From positions 3,273,696-3,337,695 of the forward strand of contig VYZI01000003.1 in the NCBI GenBank assembly GCA_013397695.1: DNA of 64,000 bases, read 5' to 3'. The notes below the pieces were generated by a model that did no database searches, had not been told where the DNA came from, and was given only the letters and a program-made list of their open reading frames with translations. The stretch is from Centropus unirufus (Eukaryota > Chordata > Aves > Cuculiformes > Centropidae). Positions 10,341 to 23,304 of the stretch are shown here, in pieces; the stretch's first letter is position 1; every line of letters starts with the position of its first letter. A program made the translations under genes and the position numbers.

Positions 10341-13300
10341 AGATTAGCTTTATATGCACGAAGAATATTATCCATGCTTTTTTTTTAAACTCAGGCAAGA
10401 TACATCTTTAATATAAATTCAGATAGAAACTAGATTCCAGAGCTGTTACAATAGGATTAATCTATTCTCCTGTTTTGTTCATCATCTCTTCTGTGGTTGA
10501 GTGATACAGCAAGGACACTAAGGTCAAGAGTAGCATTTCAAAATACAAAGGACAATGCAATATAAGATAAGATCCTAAGACATTCCAGTCTCCCAAAGAA
10601 ATAAGCCTTAATTACTTAAGGAAGTAGGTGCCACCAGTCATTGTGATTCACATGCTTCCAGTACTTAATTACTTGAGGAGGTAGTTGCCACCACTAATTG
10701 TGATTCACTGCTTCTAGCAGTGCTGGATCCTTTACATGATTACTGGTTTTGCCTCACTTACATTTTCTACAAACACTGACTTTACATTGTGTAAAAAGTA
10801 TAATATTAAACATGGATGAAGAATACTTTCTGAGCAACAAAACACACAGTCTTTAACAGCAGGAGGAGTAGCATCACTGAAAGTATTATCCAAAGCCATG
10901 ATTTTAGGTTGACAAATCTGAAATAAGAGCCTAAATATCATGAGAACATCTTCATCCAACTCCAGGTAGATACAGATTACAGTCTAGGAGAAGAAAGATC
11001 AGGCCTGGTGCCCTAATAGTGAAGAAGAAAAACAAATAGTTACAAAAAAGAAAGCCTATTATTTGTATGAAGCATGAAATTAAGGTCTGTGTTGCTCTCT
11101 ACTCAGCCTGCTTTCTGGCGTTGAAGAAGTTTAATGCAGATATTTGTTATGTTCAGGTTTCACAATTACATGCTGAACGTTTGGGAACGAAGGAACACTC
11201 CACCAAACTGAGCTTACCAAATTCAGCTAATAAAAAAGCAATACCCACATTTAGAAATCTCTAAATACAATAAAAGAGAAGACAACTAACCTATGTATTA
11301 AATTGCTTGACTATTGTAATTTTTTTTTGGAAATTGTTCTAGGTGTCACCTTAAGTACTGAATTATAAAATAATTATATTCCTTATTCTAGTAATTAAAC
11401 CCAATCTAATAATTAAAACCAAGCAGAGAAAGTCTAGTGGGACACATTCTAGATGTTAGCAGATACGTCTGTTTGATGACAGTGGCTTTAGATTCAATTT
11501 GAAGAAGAGTTTAGGCTGTCAGAGAATATGCCAGAATTACTTTGGAAAATTGCAGGGCTTCTCTAAGACCGGAACCACATGTGCTTATGTATATTTTCAA
11601 ACTTTTAATTATACAGGTAAAGTTGGTTTTGAACATTTAATATTTATGTATAGCTGCATCATGATAACTGTATATATTATACTGATTTTAAAATACAGAC
11701 CTTTGAGTATACGGAAACTTAACATGAGAAATTGATGCCTTGAAGAACATTATGCAGACAGGTATTGGTAGGTGGGACTGCACATGCAGCTTACTGATGT
11801 ATGAACCTGGGCGTACACCAGACCATGCACAAACATAGGAAATACTAGGTTGCTGCCAGAAATTTTCTTTCTGTGGATTGCTTTCCTTTTCCTCTGTTGC
11901 AAATACCATGCTCCGAGCTGCGTTTCTTTTGAGGTGCCATGTGAGGAAACCTGAGGTAAATAAACATCCTTCATCTATGACTTGACAGGCCTGCAAATTG
12001 TGTGAACAGACCTAGACATTTAACTACTTCTTCTGCTCTGTAAATGTCCCCGAATTTAGAAGTGCACGCTTCCTTTACATCTTTGCTCTGTTAAAATCAA
12101 CTTGATGCTCAGTGCTGAGAAGCTAGTGAAAGCTTATTGCTCTCACGCCTACATATGTAGTCTTGGCATAATTGCGTCTTTCAAAAAACTGCATCTATTG
12201 CATTTGGCTGAGAATACTGATGTTTCAGAGTACCTTTTACAAATGCTAAGCCTTTATTTAACTCTGCTTATGCTTTTCTCAATGAATTCATTTAGGTAGC
12301 TGGAAACTTTTGCAGAAATGCCTGAGAATAAACATTGTTTCATAGTAAAATTTCAGCCCTTTTGGAGCCCAAAAAGCAACTCGAACTAGCTAAAGTTTAC
12401 ACTAATGTTACCATAAAGGACATTCATCTAGTGTTGAATGTATTATTATTCATGGTTCAAAAATGTTCTTTGACTTATCATAGGCTTTCTAGTTGTGCTA
12501 TAAGGAGATAATTCTGTTGGATTTGTAGTTGATTCTATTTGTCCATACCTTGTGATATAAAACTAACCTCTCAGAGCGTAGAATAATTTCTCCTGGTAGT
12601 ACCAGATGGATGGAGGCCAATACTTTTATTCTGAGGTAATTTGAACTCCCTTGTTTAGAACAAAGTAGAGCATTGTCTGTACAAGGCATATAGGACTGGG
12701 CTAAGTAACACTTAGCAGTAAATTAAGGCATGAAAATTGAGGTCAGTTATATTGCTTTTTTTGTCATTGTCTAAGTGAGTGTCTTTACCACTGATTTTCC
12801 CATAAGATTTTGTGCATGTAGCTTGGATAATGGGTAAAAGCAATTTTTCTATGTGCCATGTAGCATTCTCTTTAATGTGAGTCATCAGTCTACTGTGCAG
12901 AGCGATGATAGCTCAACCAGGTTTATATGTTTAAAGCTAATGAGCCACTGATTAGTATCTGAGTGGCTGAAACTAGCAAGATATGCTCTCTTCCAGTGAT
13001 TTATAGTGATGAATTAATTAATATGAGACAAATTCCATCTCCACTGAAATACGTGCCTTTTCTGTTCGCTTCACAGCACTGGGCAACTGGTGAATGCTTT
13101 GATTGAATAGTATGCCACTGTTCAAATAATATTCTGTAAATATATTCATACATGTATGTTAAATCCAAAAGTGAATTAAAAATATTAGAAGATGAAAGCT
13201 ATTCACAAGATTCTCTGTGCATAAAATGTAGAAGGACTAAAAGAATAATATATTTCTCTTATGGGATCTCTAAGGAAATAATATCTATCTTCCAACACTA

Positions 13301-15739
13301 GTGAATGGAGATAAGTTCTAACTTCCTCTTCTCTTCAGAAATGCTGCTCTAGGTATACAAGCTTTTCAACTATTAGCATTCCGAGCTATTGTGTTAAACT
13401 TTCCTCTGCCTAATTTGGAAAATTATGTCATATCCTTTTATGCTGACCTGTACAAGGCAAATCTGAAGAATATTACCATGACACAAAATTTGGATGCATA
13501 CCAGCACTAATACATGTGTGTCACCCATTCCTTGTTACTTCATTGTGTATACATTGTATTACCTTGAAAGCCCCATAGCTTTACCACCAATGTCGATATT
13601 ACATTCAGAATGGGGAAAAGAAGGAAGGTTTTTGCTTTTAAAAGTGTAGCTTTAAATTGCTGCCATATTTCCTTTTTTATCTTTTCCTCTCTTCTCTTTC
13701 AATGGCCTTACTTTATCTTGCCTTCCCTTCAGGTGATAAAAGTGCAGATAATTTATTCCCAAATTAGCGTGGCATCATCCCTAACTTTACAAATTTCACA
13801 ATGTGAAAATAACTATATGTAAACAGAGAAGATGTCAAAATTACTCAGGATACTATAAATATAGATGCCTGGCACTGGGTATAATTTTAAAAGTATTTGG
13901 AAAGGGGGGGTAATATAATACTTATCCTCTATAATCATTCAGTTTATTTTTCCTGTGAAGAGAAACTTTTTTTATATATATTCCTGGAACAGGAAGTGTT
14001 TTATATACCCAGTATGATACCAAAAGTATTTGAGGTTTTATAACTCCAAATTGATGTTTTCACTCTATTTTTGATTCTTTAAAGCTATTTTAACACATTA
14101 CTCTGATAATCATAAAATACTATAATAAAATGTTGAACAACATTAATTAATTTGGGGGGATTTGTGTTAATTATATCAGTTTCTAATTTCCTCTACTTTA
14201 TTATTCATTTTACTGCAGTATCTTGAAAATTGCATTTACTTTACCTATGATACTAGAGAATACATTACTATAAACTACTTAGTATTAACCATCTGAATAA
14301 ACTGGCTCCATTTCTGTCTCCTCTGATTCTAAGATTAACAAGAACATTATGGATGATTGATTGTGGTATTTTCCAAAGAGAACCAGATAGCATCTGGATT
14401 AAAACAGTTGTCCTTTTTTCATCCTAAGGAGCTCCGGCATCTTTCTACAGCAAACAACATAAGAAATTTTTTAATCAAAATTGTCTCTCATATTTTTATT
14501 ATGAGCTGTAAGGTTAAGAGTATTTTCTTGCTTTAGTTCTTGGGTTCTGGATCCGAAAAAATAGATACAAATATAAGCTTTTATGGAAGAATTTTTAGAT
14601 TGTTGTGATTTTTCAGAACAATTTTTAGGAAGATGACTAATAAAATAATAATGAATTTAAAAGATGGTGAATTTCAGCAGTTTCATTTAAAAATTAAGAT
14701 CTTTAAATCAAATCCCTTATTCCTAGGAGTACAATTTTTGAATGTTTAAAGTTTTGAAAATCTTTTAGCTTTTTCCTTCATTGTGTCCACTAAAATATTT
14801 GTTAGGAGAAAGAAACTTTGTGAGGAAAGATACATTATGTTTCTATATTTTAAAAAAGTAACTACTCAGAACAAAATTTTAAAGCAAGTAAAAAGACTTT
14901 ATACATAAACTACCACACTTTCTTCTTTCAGAAATTTAACAAAAACGGCCTGGGCAATGTTTAGTCTTCACTGGGAACAGAGAGTGAAATAAAAATCTAG
15001 CAAAAAATTATTTGCTACATATACCTCTTGACCTTGAATACTATTGTGCCTGAAAAAATTTCCCAGTCAGTGTGGTGTCTTGTTCAGACTTAAACATTTG
15101 AAGAAGATGGCAACAGAGACTTGATTTTCCTCCATTTTTTTTCTATGAGAATTTTTCAATGAGAAAAAAAATTCTTTGAATACAGACAGAGCCATGAAAT
15201 GCCAAGAAGCTAGTTGTTTCTTAGTGTGTATTAACTAAATACTAATCTTATTATTTAGATCACTGAAAAGACAGTGAACATATATTCCTCAACCTTCTGT
15301 AATACCATTTAACTTAATTTCTTTCTTCTTCTCTCTTTTAAGATCAGTCATTATGATATTTTTCTTCCATGTAAAAACACTGCACTTCAAATGGGATTAT
15401 GTCAATTACATTTACAATGCACGAAACTAAAATTAATAACACTATCAGGAAGCCTGCAATAACTTATTTTCTTCTTAATTCTTCCTTCCTCTCAATATCC
15501 CTTTAATGTTTTCATTTCCCCCCCTAATAAATTATCTTCTGAATTCTTTCCAAGAATTTCTCTGGCATTTTGTTTGCATGACAAAAATTAGCAACACAAT
15601 CCCCGCTGCTTTCTACTGAAAACCTGATCACTAATAGACTTAATTAAGTTGACCTTAATATTTTACTGTGTTAATTTATTCCCTGAAGCTTTTTCAGATC
15701 TATAGCCTCAGCTTACAATTTATTTGAACTAAAGAGGAT
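10341..15739. other. AT-rich unique sequence with one 57-bp tandem duplication
   Basis: Apart from the duplication at 10,608-10,721, no gene or transposon is recognised. Open frames are short and of AT-rich composition. Long T and A runs are scattered, especially at 13.9-15.2 kb. Confidence 0.55.
10608..10721. repeat. 57-bp tandem duplication, two diverged copies
   Basis: Copy 1 (10,608-10,664) and copy 2 (10,665-10,721) align from end to end. Both begin TTAATTACTT, share a GCCACCA core and then TTGTGATTCA. I count differences at several positions and one small indel, so the duplication is old. It lies in otherwise unique sequence. Confidence 0.9.
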
Positions 15740-16396
15740 AGGGGACGCCTCATAAAGGTCAGACATCCGCATGTAAAATGTAAATAATATGTATCAGTAT
15801 TCATTGGTGGAGTGGAGCTGGGTGGGTGGAGTTAATTTTCCTCACAGGAGCCCAGTTAGTTCTATGCTTTGCATTTATGTTGATTTGATAATGCACCAGG
15901 CCAGTGTTTTGGTTATAAGTGAGCGGGGCTTACCCAGCATCAAGGCTTTTTTGCCAACTCCCCTGCCATAGGCTCAGTGTAGGGAGGAGTCAGGGAGGCA
16001 CTCCAGCCAGGACAGCTGTGCTAAACTGATCAAGAGGATATCCTATATCATATGACCTCATGCTTCTCAATAAATGCTGAGGGAAATGTGGAGGTGGGAT
16101 TTGCTGGAGATGGGGAAGAGCATTTTGGGTTATAACATTAGTCTTCTGAAGCACACAATATTCTTGCTGAGGTTCTGCTTCCCAGGAAGTGTCTGCCTGG
16201 AACTGAATGCAGTGAACTAATTCCTATTTGTGCTTTGCTTCTGTGCACAGTTTTTGCATTACTTAGTAAATTACCTTTATCTCAGCCTACAATTTTTTTC
16301 ATCTTATTTCCTCCCCCCCCCGCCCCCCGTGTTGATGAAGGCAAGTGAGAGAGTGGTTGGGTGGGGGTCTGACAGGCAGCCAAGGTCAACTGCACA
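15740..16396 (+). mobile_element. Solo LTR of an avian endogenous retrovirus
   Basis: The plus strand follows the layout of a very common bird LTR type. A CATTGGTGGAGTGG-like segment lies at about 15,803, then GCGGGGCTTACCCAGCATCA at about 15,924, then a GGACAGCTG box and a CATATGACCTCATGC segment at about 16,048-16,062. An AATAAA follows at about 16,070. Toward the end come the segments TTTATCTCAGCC, a C-run (16,313-16,328), GTGAGAGAGTGG and CCAAGGTCAAC. It ends in TGCACA at 16,391-16,396. No gag, pol or env sequence is seen on either side, so it is probably a solo LTR left by recombination. The 5' boundary is approximate. Family assignment rests on remembered similarity to ERV LTRs in songbird and chicken genomes. 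Confidence 0.8.
16313..16328. repeat. C-rich run inside the LTR
   Basis: Nine Cs, one G and six Cs lie in the 3' part of the solo LTR, a place where this LTR type normally carries a CT/C-rich stretch. Its exact length may be unreliable in the assembly. Confidence 0.8.
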
Positions 16397-16573
16397 TGGA
16401 AATGAAGTTCCCTGAGGACATAAATCTGGACTCAACAAAGTCTGCCAAATAATTATACTCAATGGATTTACTCTGAAATTGTCTCATTAGTTCTATGTAA
16501 AGTCTTCTCTATGGATATTACTAAACTCTTGCACTGATCTGTGTCATAGTAGAATACGAATTTCAAAATAAAA

Positions 16574-17050
16574 GAATCATAGAACCATAGAAGCACCAGG
16601 CTGGAAAAAAACTTTGAAATCATTGAGTCCAACTGTAACTATCTGCTACTAAACCATATCCTTAAACATCTCATCTACCCATCTTTTAAATACCTTCAGG
16701 GATGGTGACTCAACCACCTGGCTGAGCAGCCTGTTCCAGGGCCTGATGACTCCTTCAGTGAACATTTTTTTTCCCAATGTCCAATCTGAACCTCCCCTAA
16801 TGCAGCCTGAGGCCATTGCCCCTTGTCCTATCACCTGTCACTTGGGCAAAAAGAGAACAACACCCATCTCTCTAAAATCTCCTTTCAGGTAGTTGTAGGC
16901 AATGATAAGGTCTCCCCTCAGCCTCCACTTGTCCAGACTAAACAACCCCAGTTCCCTCAGATGCTCCTCATAAGACTAATTTTACTGCCCTTTCACCAGC
17001 TTTCTTGCTCTTCTCTGGACATGCCCTAGAACTTCAATATCCTTCTTACA
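16574..17050 (-). mobile_element. CR1 LINE 3' end copy
   Basis: It starts with the GAATCATAGAA motif that marks the 3' terminus of avian CR1 elements, followed by GGCTGGAA and GAGTCCAACTGTAA. The antisense CR1 landmarks then follow: ACCCATCTTTTAAATACCT, CAACCACCTGGCTGAGCAGC, CCTTGTCCTATCACCTGTCA and TCTCCCCTCAGCCTCC. Similarity fades around 17,050 where the copy is 5' truncated. It resembles the copy at 57,944-58,440 segment by segment and is probably the same subfamily. The minus-strand frame 16,649-16,834 translates the last part of ORF2 and part of the 3' end. Confidence 0.95.
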
Positions 17051-17462
17051 AGTGAGTTGCAAGCTTCTTGACTGAAGGAGTAAAAGCTAATCTTTGCACA
17101 AATTAGAAATAGGAAAATCCACTGCAGATTTCAAGAGATGCATGTGTTCAGAACCAATTAGTAGGATAAAGCAAAAGAAGTTTGTTTATTATCATGCTTA
17201 AATAAAACTATAAAAGAGTTTCACTGACAGAATTTCATAGTATTTATACTGAATACATAGAGAGATTGAAAAAGCACTGAATAATATTAGATTTGTGATC
17301 TATGCAAGTGTCAAGCTAATTCTAAAACAAAACCAATCTCAGATAAATTTTTCGCTAAACTAATGTGATTGCACAAAGAATTGTTGCGGATAGATGCATG
17401 ATAAACTAAAGTAGCACATCAAATTTTATTTCTGATGTTCAATTTAAAGAAGTCAAATTGAA
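17051..17462. other. AT-rich unique sequence before the assembly gap
   Basis: Nothing is recognised between the CR1 copy and the gap. Confidence 0.55.
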
Positions 17463-17527
17463 NNNNNNNNNNNNNNNNNNNNNNNNNNNNNNNNNNNNNN
17501 NNNNNNNNNNNNNNNNNNNNNNNNNNN
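17463..17527. other. Assembly gap (65 Ns)
   Basis: A run of 65 Ns is present. The flanks are AT-rich unique sequence, with no repeat visible at either edge that would explain the gap. Confidence 1.
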
Positions 17528-20500
17528 TTTACAACCTGCTTTAAACATGGGACTTGGTCTTCTTTTGTTCCTGTTTTAAAATATGGGAAGCTATGTTAGC
17601 CAAAAAGTCTTCTTTACGATCTGCAGTGCTGAATCAGTAATCAGCTAGTAAGTGTCTTAGATACAGGAAGCAATATGGTAGATATGAGATACAGCAATTT
17701 TTGTGTAAAACTACAAAAGCACTGTCATTCCTGTTTATTAAAAAACAACAAATAGCCCCAGTAAAACAAAGAAATCCTGAAAAACACCCCTATGTGTTCC
17801 TAGTGTGTTTTTAAAAGAAATGAATAGCAGCTTTATATACCATAGTATTATAAACCAGAAAGAGAATCTAATTATCTGCTGGTAAAACTGCTTTTAAAAT
17901 ATTATAAAAACATTTTCAAGAATAAACCACCAGCAGGAATAAAAATCTGAAAAAAAATTATCTTTGAAAAATTCAAATATTTTCAGTGTATTTAAATACT
18001 GAGAACACTTGAAGTGGGGAAGAGGGATTCTTGGATTTTCAGTGGAGTGATTGTTAATGTGTGACGCTTCAAAAAGCAGAGACCGTTATTTAGAAGAGCA
18101 ACCACAATCCATGCAGTTGTTAAATACCAAGAATTTACAGCCAGGCAAAACATTATTTCAGCAGCCTCTGTCCGCCTCTCAAGCCTCGGGGCAGTACAGG
18201 CAGAAAGGATGGATAAGTTTTCCTGATCAGAGTCTGATGTATTCAACTCTCTTAAAAAACTGAAGTTACCAAAGCTATAGACAGCTTCAATTGAGTAAAC
18301 ATTTTTGTTTACTAGGAACATGAAACTGAAAAGGACTTCTAGCCTGTTCCTCTGATTTTGCAGGCATTAACACGAACATAATGAGAAACTACAATGTGAT
18401 AACTTGCTACAGCATTTTGTCCTGTTACCTTTGGACTAGAAGCATTTCTATATTTTTCACAGGCATCTGAATACCTTTCCACAGCAAACCTGAACATGTT
18501 GAGTTTAGATAGTTTATGAGTGCCTAGTACAATCAAAGTCTTTCCGTTATGTCTCATCTATTAGATCCAGGAGTTGACATTCATGATAAAAAACAAATCA
18601 AAACAGAAAAATCCTTAAGAAAAGTTGAAGGGACTAGGAATGTGAAAATTACTTATCTGATCGCTAAGCAGGTCTAATCTTGTCTTTCAATGTCTTCCAT
18701 CCCATCAGATTCTTTTTAATCCCCACAAATTGAATTTAACTGACCTTGTGTTTTTTCCTACACTGAGTCAGCAGCTGTATCACTTTATGTGATTATTTGT
18801 TTCCGCTTTGCTTTCTAAAAGATTAAATCCAGAACTTTGAATTCTGACATCATAATAACTGATTTCTTTTCTGTTCCCCACCCCTCAACAATGAGGAACT
18901 GCAATTCTAACGTCAGGCTCTAGTAGCATTTTACTTCTAAAAAAAATGAAAACACATCATCTTTAAAAGTGGCTTTTTTTTTTTCCATTCCTTACTTATG
19001 TTGAAAACATGCTTCACCTAATTTTCATTCATTGATGTATTTCCTAATTTGGAAGCTGGTGAGCTATGATGCAAAATGCGAGTCACAAATAATTCCTTTG
19101 TTCATTCAATTTTCCCCCTTTTTTCTGGTTTATTTTGCACAGTGTCCTTCACTGGGTGCAGCATAAATGAGCAACATTATTGCAGTAATGGTCTATGTCA
19201 GCTTCCGTGAGAAGAGAAGACATATATAAAACTTATTTTAAAGTTTTATTTTTGTACTTTCTGGGTGATAAAGGTAGGTGTGTCTAGGACTCATACAGTC
19301 AATTGAATGTGTAAGGATACATGAGTTTTGGAAAAGTCAGAAGACCTTAAATGAAAAAGTGTTCTGTAAAACAGGATAGCATGCTGGCTCATTTGTAAAG
19401 TAGCTCTTATGCAGCAATTCTTTAAAAGATGCTGTAGTAAGAGATTTCCAATTGAATTTATGAGCTCAGGAAAATAAGAAATAATACGACACTTTATTAT
19501 TGCAAGCACATGAAACAATAGAGGAACTTATCGACAGAAGAGGTTTTTTTTTCTTCAATGCATTTTGAGAGAGAGTAGCAAAACCAATGAAATGTATAGA
19601 AGAGGAAAGAAAGCATATAGAGGGCTGAAATATGGCTTTATGCCTATTCGACGAATTTAATATGATTGTTTTCTTAATATGATATCTCACGAATACTGCA
19701 TTTAAAACTCTTGCATATTCTATAAATGTAGTATTCTATGACTTGAAAAAACCTTATATTTTCACTACATATCATATTTGGTTTTAAAATGAGGCTAATG
19801 TTTAAAAGGAAGAAATTAATTATCTCTAGTTTGAAAAGTAAATCTTTTTAATCTTTTTCATATATCATACTAATTCATACAGTAAATTATAGACATTGAA
19901 AGAGTAGTACTAATTTTACTTACTTTTAGCAGCTAAAAGCAAACATGAAGATTTAATAACATAAAAAGCTGCAAACAGCTAGCATTATGATCATTTTAGA
20001 TATTAAACAACAGAGGAAGGATAATATATTCTGCAAATGAACTTACTGGAACTGATTTCAGCATCTAGAATATGTCTTTTAATAAAAAAAATACAACTTT
20101 GTATTATATAAGAATATATATTGGAGTTTTTTTAAGATTTGGTTTATATTTTGGGTTTTTTAGTGTTATCCTTTTTCAAAAAGAACAGTACTAACTAACT
20201 ATATCACATCTTAAAACACTGGTTAGGTGAACAGCCCTATCATTATAATGAATGGGTCCACTTGAAAAATATATGTAAAAAAGTTCATAATCTGCCAAAA
20301 CCAGTACTGTAACCAAACATTGTTATCTTTACGTCCTTACAGAACCTAACGCATAGTTTCTGCAAATAAGGAAATGATAATTCATCTTTGACAAAGGAAA
20401 AAAACGCATGTAGTATTGAATGTATATTTTGTAGCTATTTTTAATTTCCTATAATAGTTATCAGGAAACATTCCCACATTTTGAGGGTACAGAGATCATG

Positions 20501-21841
20501 CAGCAAAATAACCTATTAGAACTCACACATTCTTTGTTTACAGAACACGTAGTACTGAGTTCAAATGCCATCAATATCCTATTAACTTATGTCCTGAAGG
20601 AAAATGAACCAAAATGTAGATTCAAATAACAATCATTAATCTGCCACATATTCTGTCACTTGAAAAAAAAATGTTGCTTTTTTATCGTTGTAAAATAATC
20701 AGAAAAAAAAGTGCAATGTTTCTATGAGGTTTTTCTTTTTTTTTTTTTTTACCTACCTCATTTATATGTATATGTCAAACAGGTAAAACTGCAAACATTC
20801 AAGTTAATAAGCAAAGTAAGCTCATCACGGTGCAATTGATCTTTTTTGAGCAAATCTTTAATGTCTTTCCTCCCTGGTTGTTTTATATTTCCAACAGGAA
20901 GAGAAAAAAAAAAGCAAGATGAATGAACAGATAGACCGTAAATGACAAATTGGTCTCTGCTGTAACAAAACACAAACTATCCTATAGAAACCCACCACGT
21001 TTTTTCAGAGTACCAAAACCAAATCTGAACATATTTTGCAGCTTCACATTATAATGGAAGTGCCTCTTTTTGCCATGCTGGAATTTCAGCCTTTTCTCCT
21101 GCATTCTTTTGCAAATTTTAAAGAGGAGACTTGAAACAAAAGATGAAAAAAAAAACAGTTCTCCAGAATGGCACAAGTCAAGATTGAAAGGCACAAATTC
21201 CTCCTTGCTCTCCCCATTGTTTTGCTAATTTGTAGGACACAGAGTATGTGAGCTGAAATTTCAGCACATGGTTATAGCCCATATAGCTTTCAAACCATGA
21301 ATACTCAAGGAATGTCTCTGGACAGTTATAAACATAATGAAAGAAGCTGGGATAAAACTTTTAAACTGATAAAATTACCAATATCTGTGGTACTGTCAGG
21401 GAGTAACTCAAACATTTATTATAAACATGTCATCAAAATATGAGACACTCAAGCCATTTCAGCCAGAAGGAATCTATCAAAAACATTGCATAACACATAA
21501 TTGTAGGTGCACAAAGAGCAGGAAACAATTATAGGAAAAAGACATAAGCGGGTATAATCAATGCTGTTGGAGGCATTTTATGAAAATTAAAAATTATGTC
21601 ATTACTGCAAAGTGAAGTTTGTTTAGGAAGGGGTAAAATCATATATACATTCTTTAGGTATCTTGAAGGAGCTGCCTTTTATGAAGGTCTGCGTGCAGGA
21701 ATAGTTGTTTTTGTAAAATTGGAAAACATTAAACACAAAAGAGAGCTCCTGTTCTGAAAGCCTCAGGAACACAGATCACTGGGGGCTAGAAAGATATTTT
21801 AGGGAAGTGAGCAGTCAAACTCTGTGCAGAGTTGATCCTTT
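17528..21841. other. AT-rich unique sequence, no gene seen
   Basis: No transposon or exon is recognised. Frames such as 17,992-18,321 minus and 18,339-18,557 minus are short and match no family I know. Poly(T) runs occur at about 18,975 and 20,738-20,751. Confidence 0.55.
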
Positions 21842-22075
21842 TCACAGAACCATAGCATCGTTAAGGTTGGAAAGCACCTCTAGGGTTATCCAGTCCAACT
21901 ATCAACCAGACACCACCATGCTAACCAAACCATGTCATTAAGTGCCACACAAATTTTTATGTCTACATAAAATGTGTCAACAAAGTCTACACATTTTTTA
22001 ACACCTCAAGGAAAGGAGACTCCACCATTTCCCTGGGCAGCCTGTTCTAATGCTTGACCACTCTCTCATCTTTGC
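21842..22075 (-). mobile_element. CR1 LINE 3' end copy with internal extra bases
   Basis: The copy begins with CAGAACCATAG followed by AAGGTTGGAAAGCACCTCTA and CCAGTCCAACTATCAACC. It continues with ACCACCATGCTAACCAAACC and, after an interruption, AACACCTCAAGG and CCTGGGCAGCCTGTTCTAAT. These are antisense CR1 3' end landmarks. Relative to the expected CR1 order there are about 35 extra bases at 21,951-21,985, bounded by two GTCTACA copies. Similarity ends near 22,075. Confidence 0.92.
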
Positions 22076-22972
22076 TATACTACGCAGGTGGAAACTTGGG
22101 TTTAAGCTGCTGTAAACCTACATAGAGGAAACATTTGTGCACAGGAATAGTGCCAGGATAGAGGGAATGTCACCTTTGAACATGCAATTCTGTCCTCCAA
22201 GGGAAATGTCTTTGACCCCAGGGTTTGACCCGACTATGTCCAGATCTTTATTTTTGTAACTAATCTTGACATTTGGCAGTCTGTTGGCAGACTCTGTTTG
22301 ACTCTTTCAGTTAGTGTTTCTGTCCAAATTACTCCTTATCACAAACGGACATGACTTCTCTCTCTGAGCAGTTTTAAACAGTTTGAAGTAATGTTTGCTC
22401 ACCAAGGTCAGCTAAGGAAGAACATATCAGTAAAGTTGCAACAGATTGTACAATCAAACAGCTGTATACATCTCAGGAGTTTATATACTTAAGATGTATA
22501 AACATTTATGAGTGGCGCTTTTACAGGAAAGTAATATAATATTTTGGTTTATTTAAACCAGTCTGTTTCAAAAAAAGTTTAAAGACCATGTTCTTTCAGT
22601 GGTGATTGCATATAATAATCCACATTTCAGTGGTGAAACATCAAAGACAGCACAGTAATTCCCATTTCAATGCAGCCATTCTAAGATTTGTATCCACCTG
22701 ATTTTCTATGCATGCTAAATTACTTAATTAATTTTTCCCTTTGATAGTAAAATTATGATATATGCTTTGCATAAAAGGAATGTTATAAAGAGGGTTTGTC
22801 ATGATTACCTTCATTCAAGCAGTGTATTGTTTTGTCTCATTGTGCCTGCTCTTCTGGATTAATTATTAGTATTGCTGATCATTACTGACAATGCATAACC
22901 ATTGTCTATATATATTTAAAACCTGGTTCCATCTACATTAACAGCGTGGTTAAAAAATCTTTTTTAACTATA
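22076..22972. other. Unique sequence between two CR1 copies
   Basis: Nothing is recognised here apart from AT-rich DNA. Confidence 0.55.
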
Positions 22973-23304
22973 AAATCATAGAATGGTTTAGGTTGGAAAG
23001 GACGTAGTTCCACCACCCCACCCCACCCGCCTTCCATGAACAGGGATACCTTCCACTTGCTCAAAGCCTCATCCAGCCTGGTCTTGAACACCTCCAGGGT
23101 CGGGACATACATGACTTCTCTGGAAAATCTGCTCCAGTGTTTCACCACCCTCACAGAAAAGGAATTGTTTCCAATACCTAATCTAAATCTCCCCTCTTTC
23201 AGTTTAAAAATATTACATTTTGTCATATTGCTGCACTCCCCTGCTTTGCCGTAGGCCCCCTTTAAGTACTCAAAGGCTGCTATAAGGTATCCCCAGAGCC
23301 TTCC
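22973..23304 (-). mobile_element. CR1 LINE 3' end copy
   Basis: It starts with AATCATAGAATGGTTTAGGT and TTGGAAAGGACG, the classic CR1 3' terminus in antisense. The minus-strand frame that crosses it contains the end of CR1 ORF2, with EGRFRLGIGNNSFSVRVVKH followed by an EVFKTRLDEAL stretch. The 3' untranslated segment holds a CCACCCCACCCCACCC expansion near 23,013-23,030. The similarity stops near 23,304 (5' truncation). The 180-codon minus frame 22,933-23,475 is a chance run through this copy and its flanks, not a gene. Confidence 0.95.
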
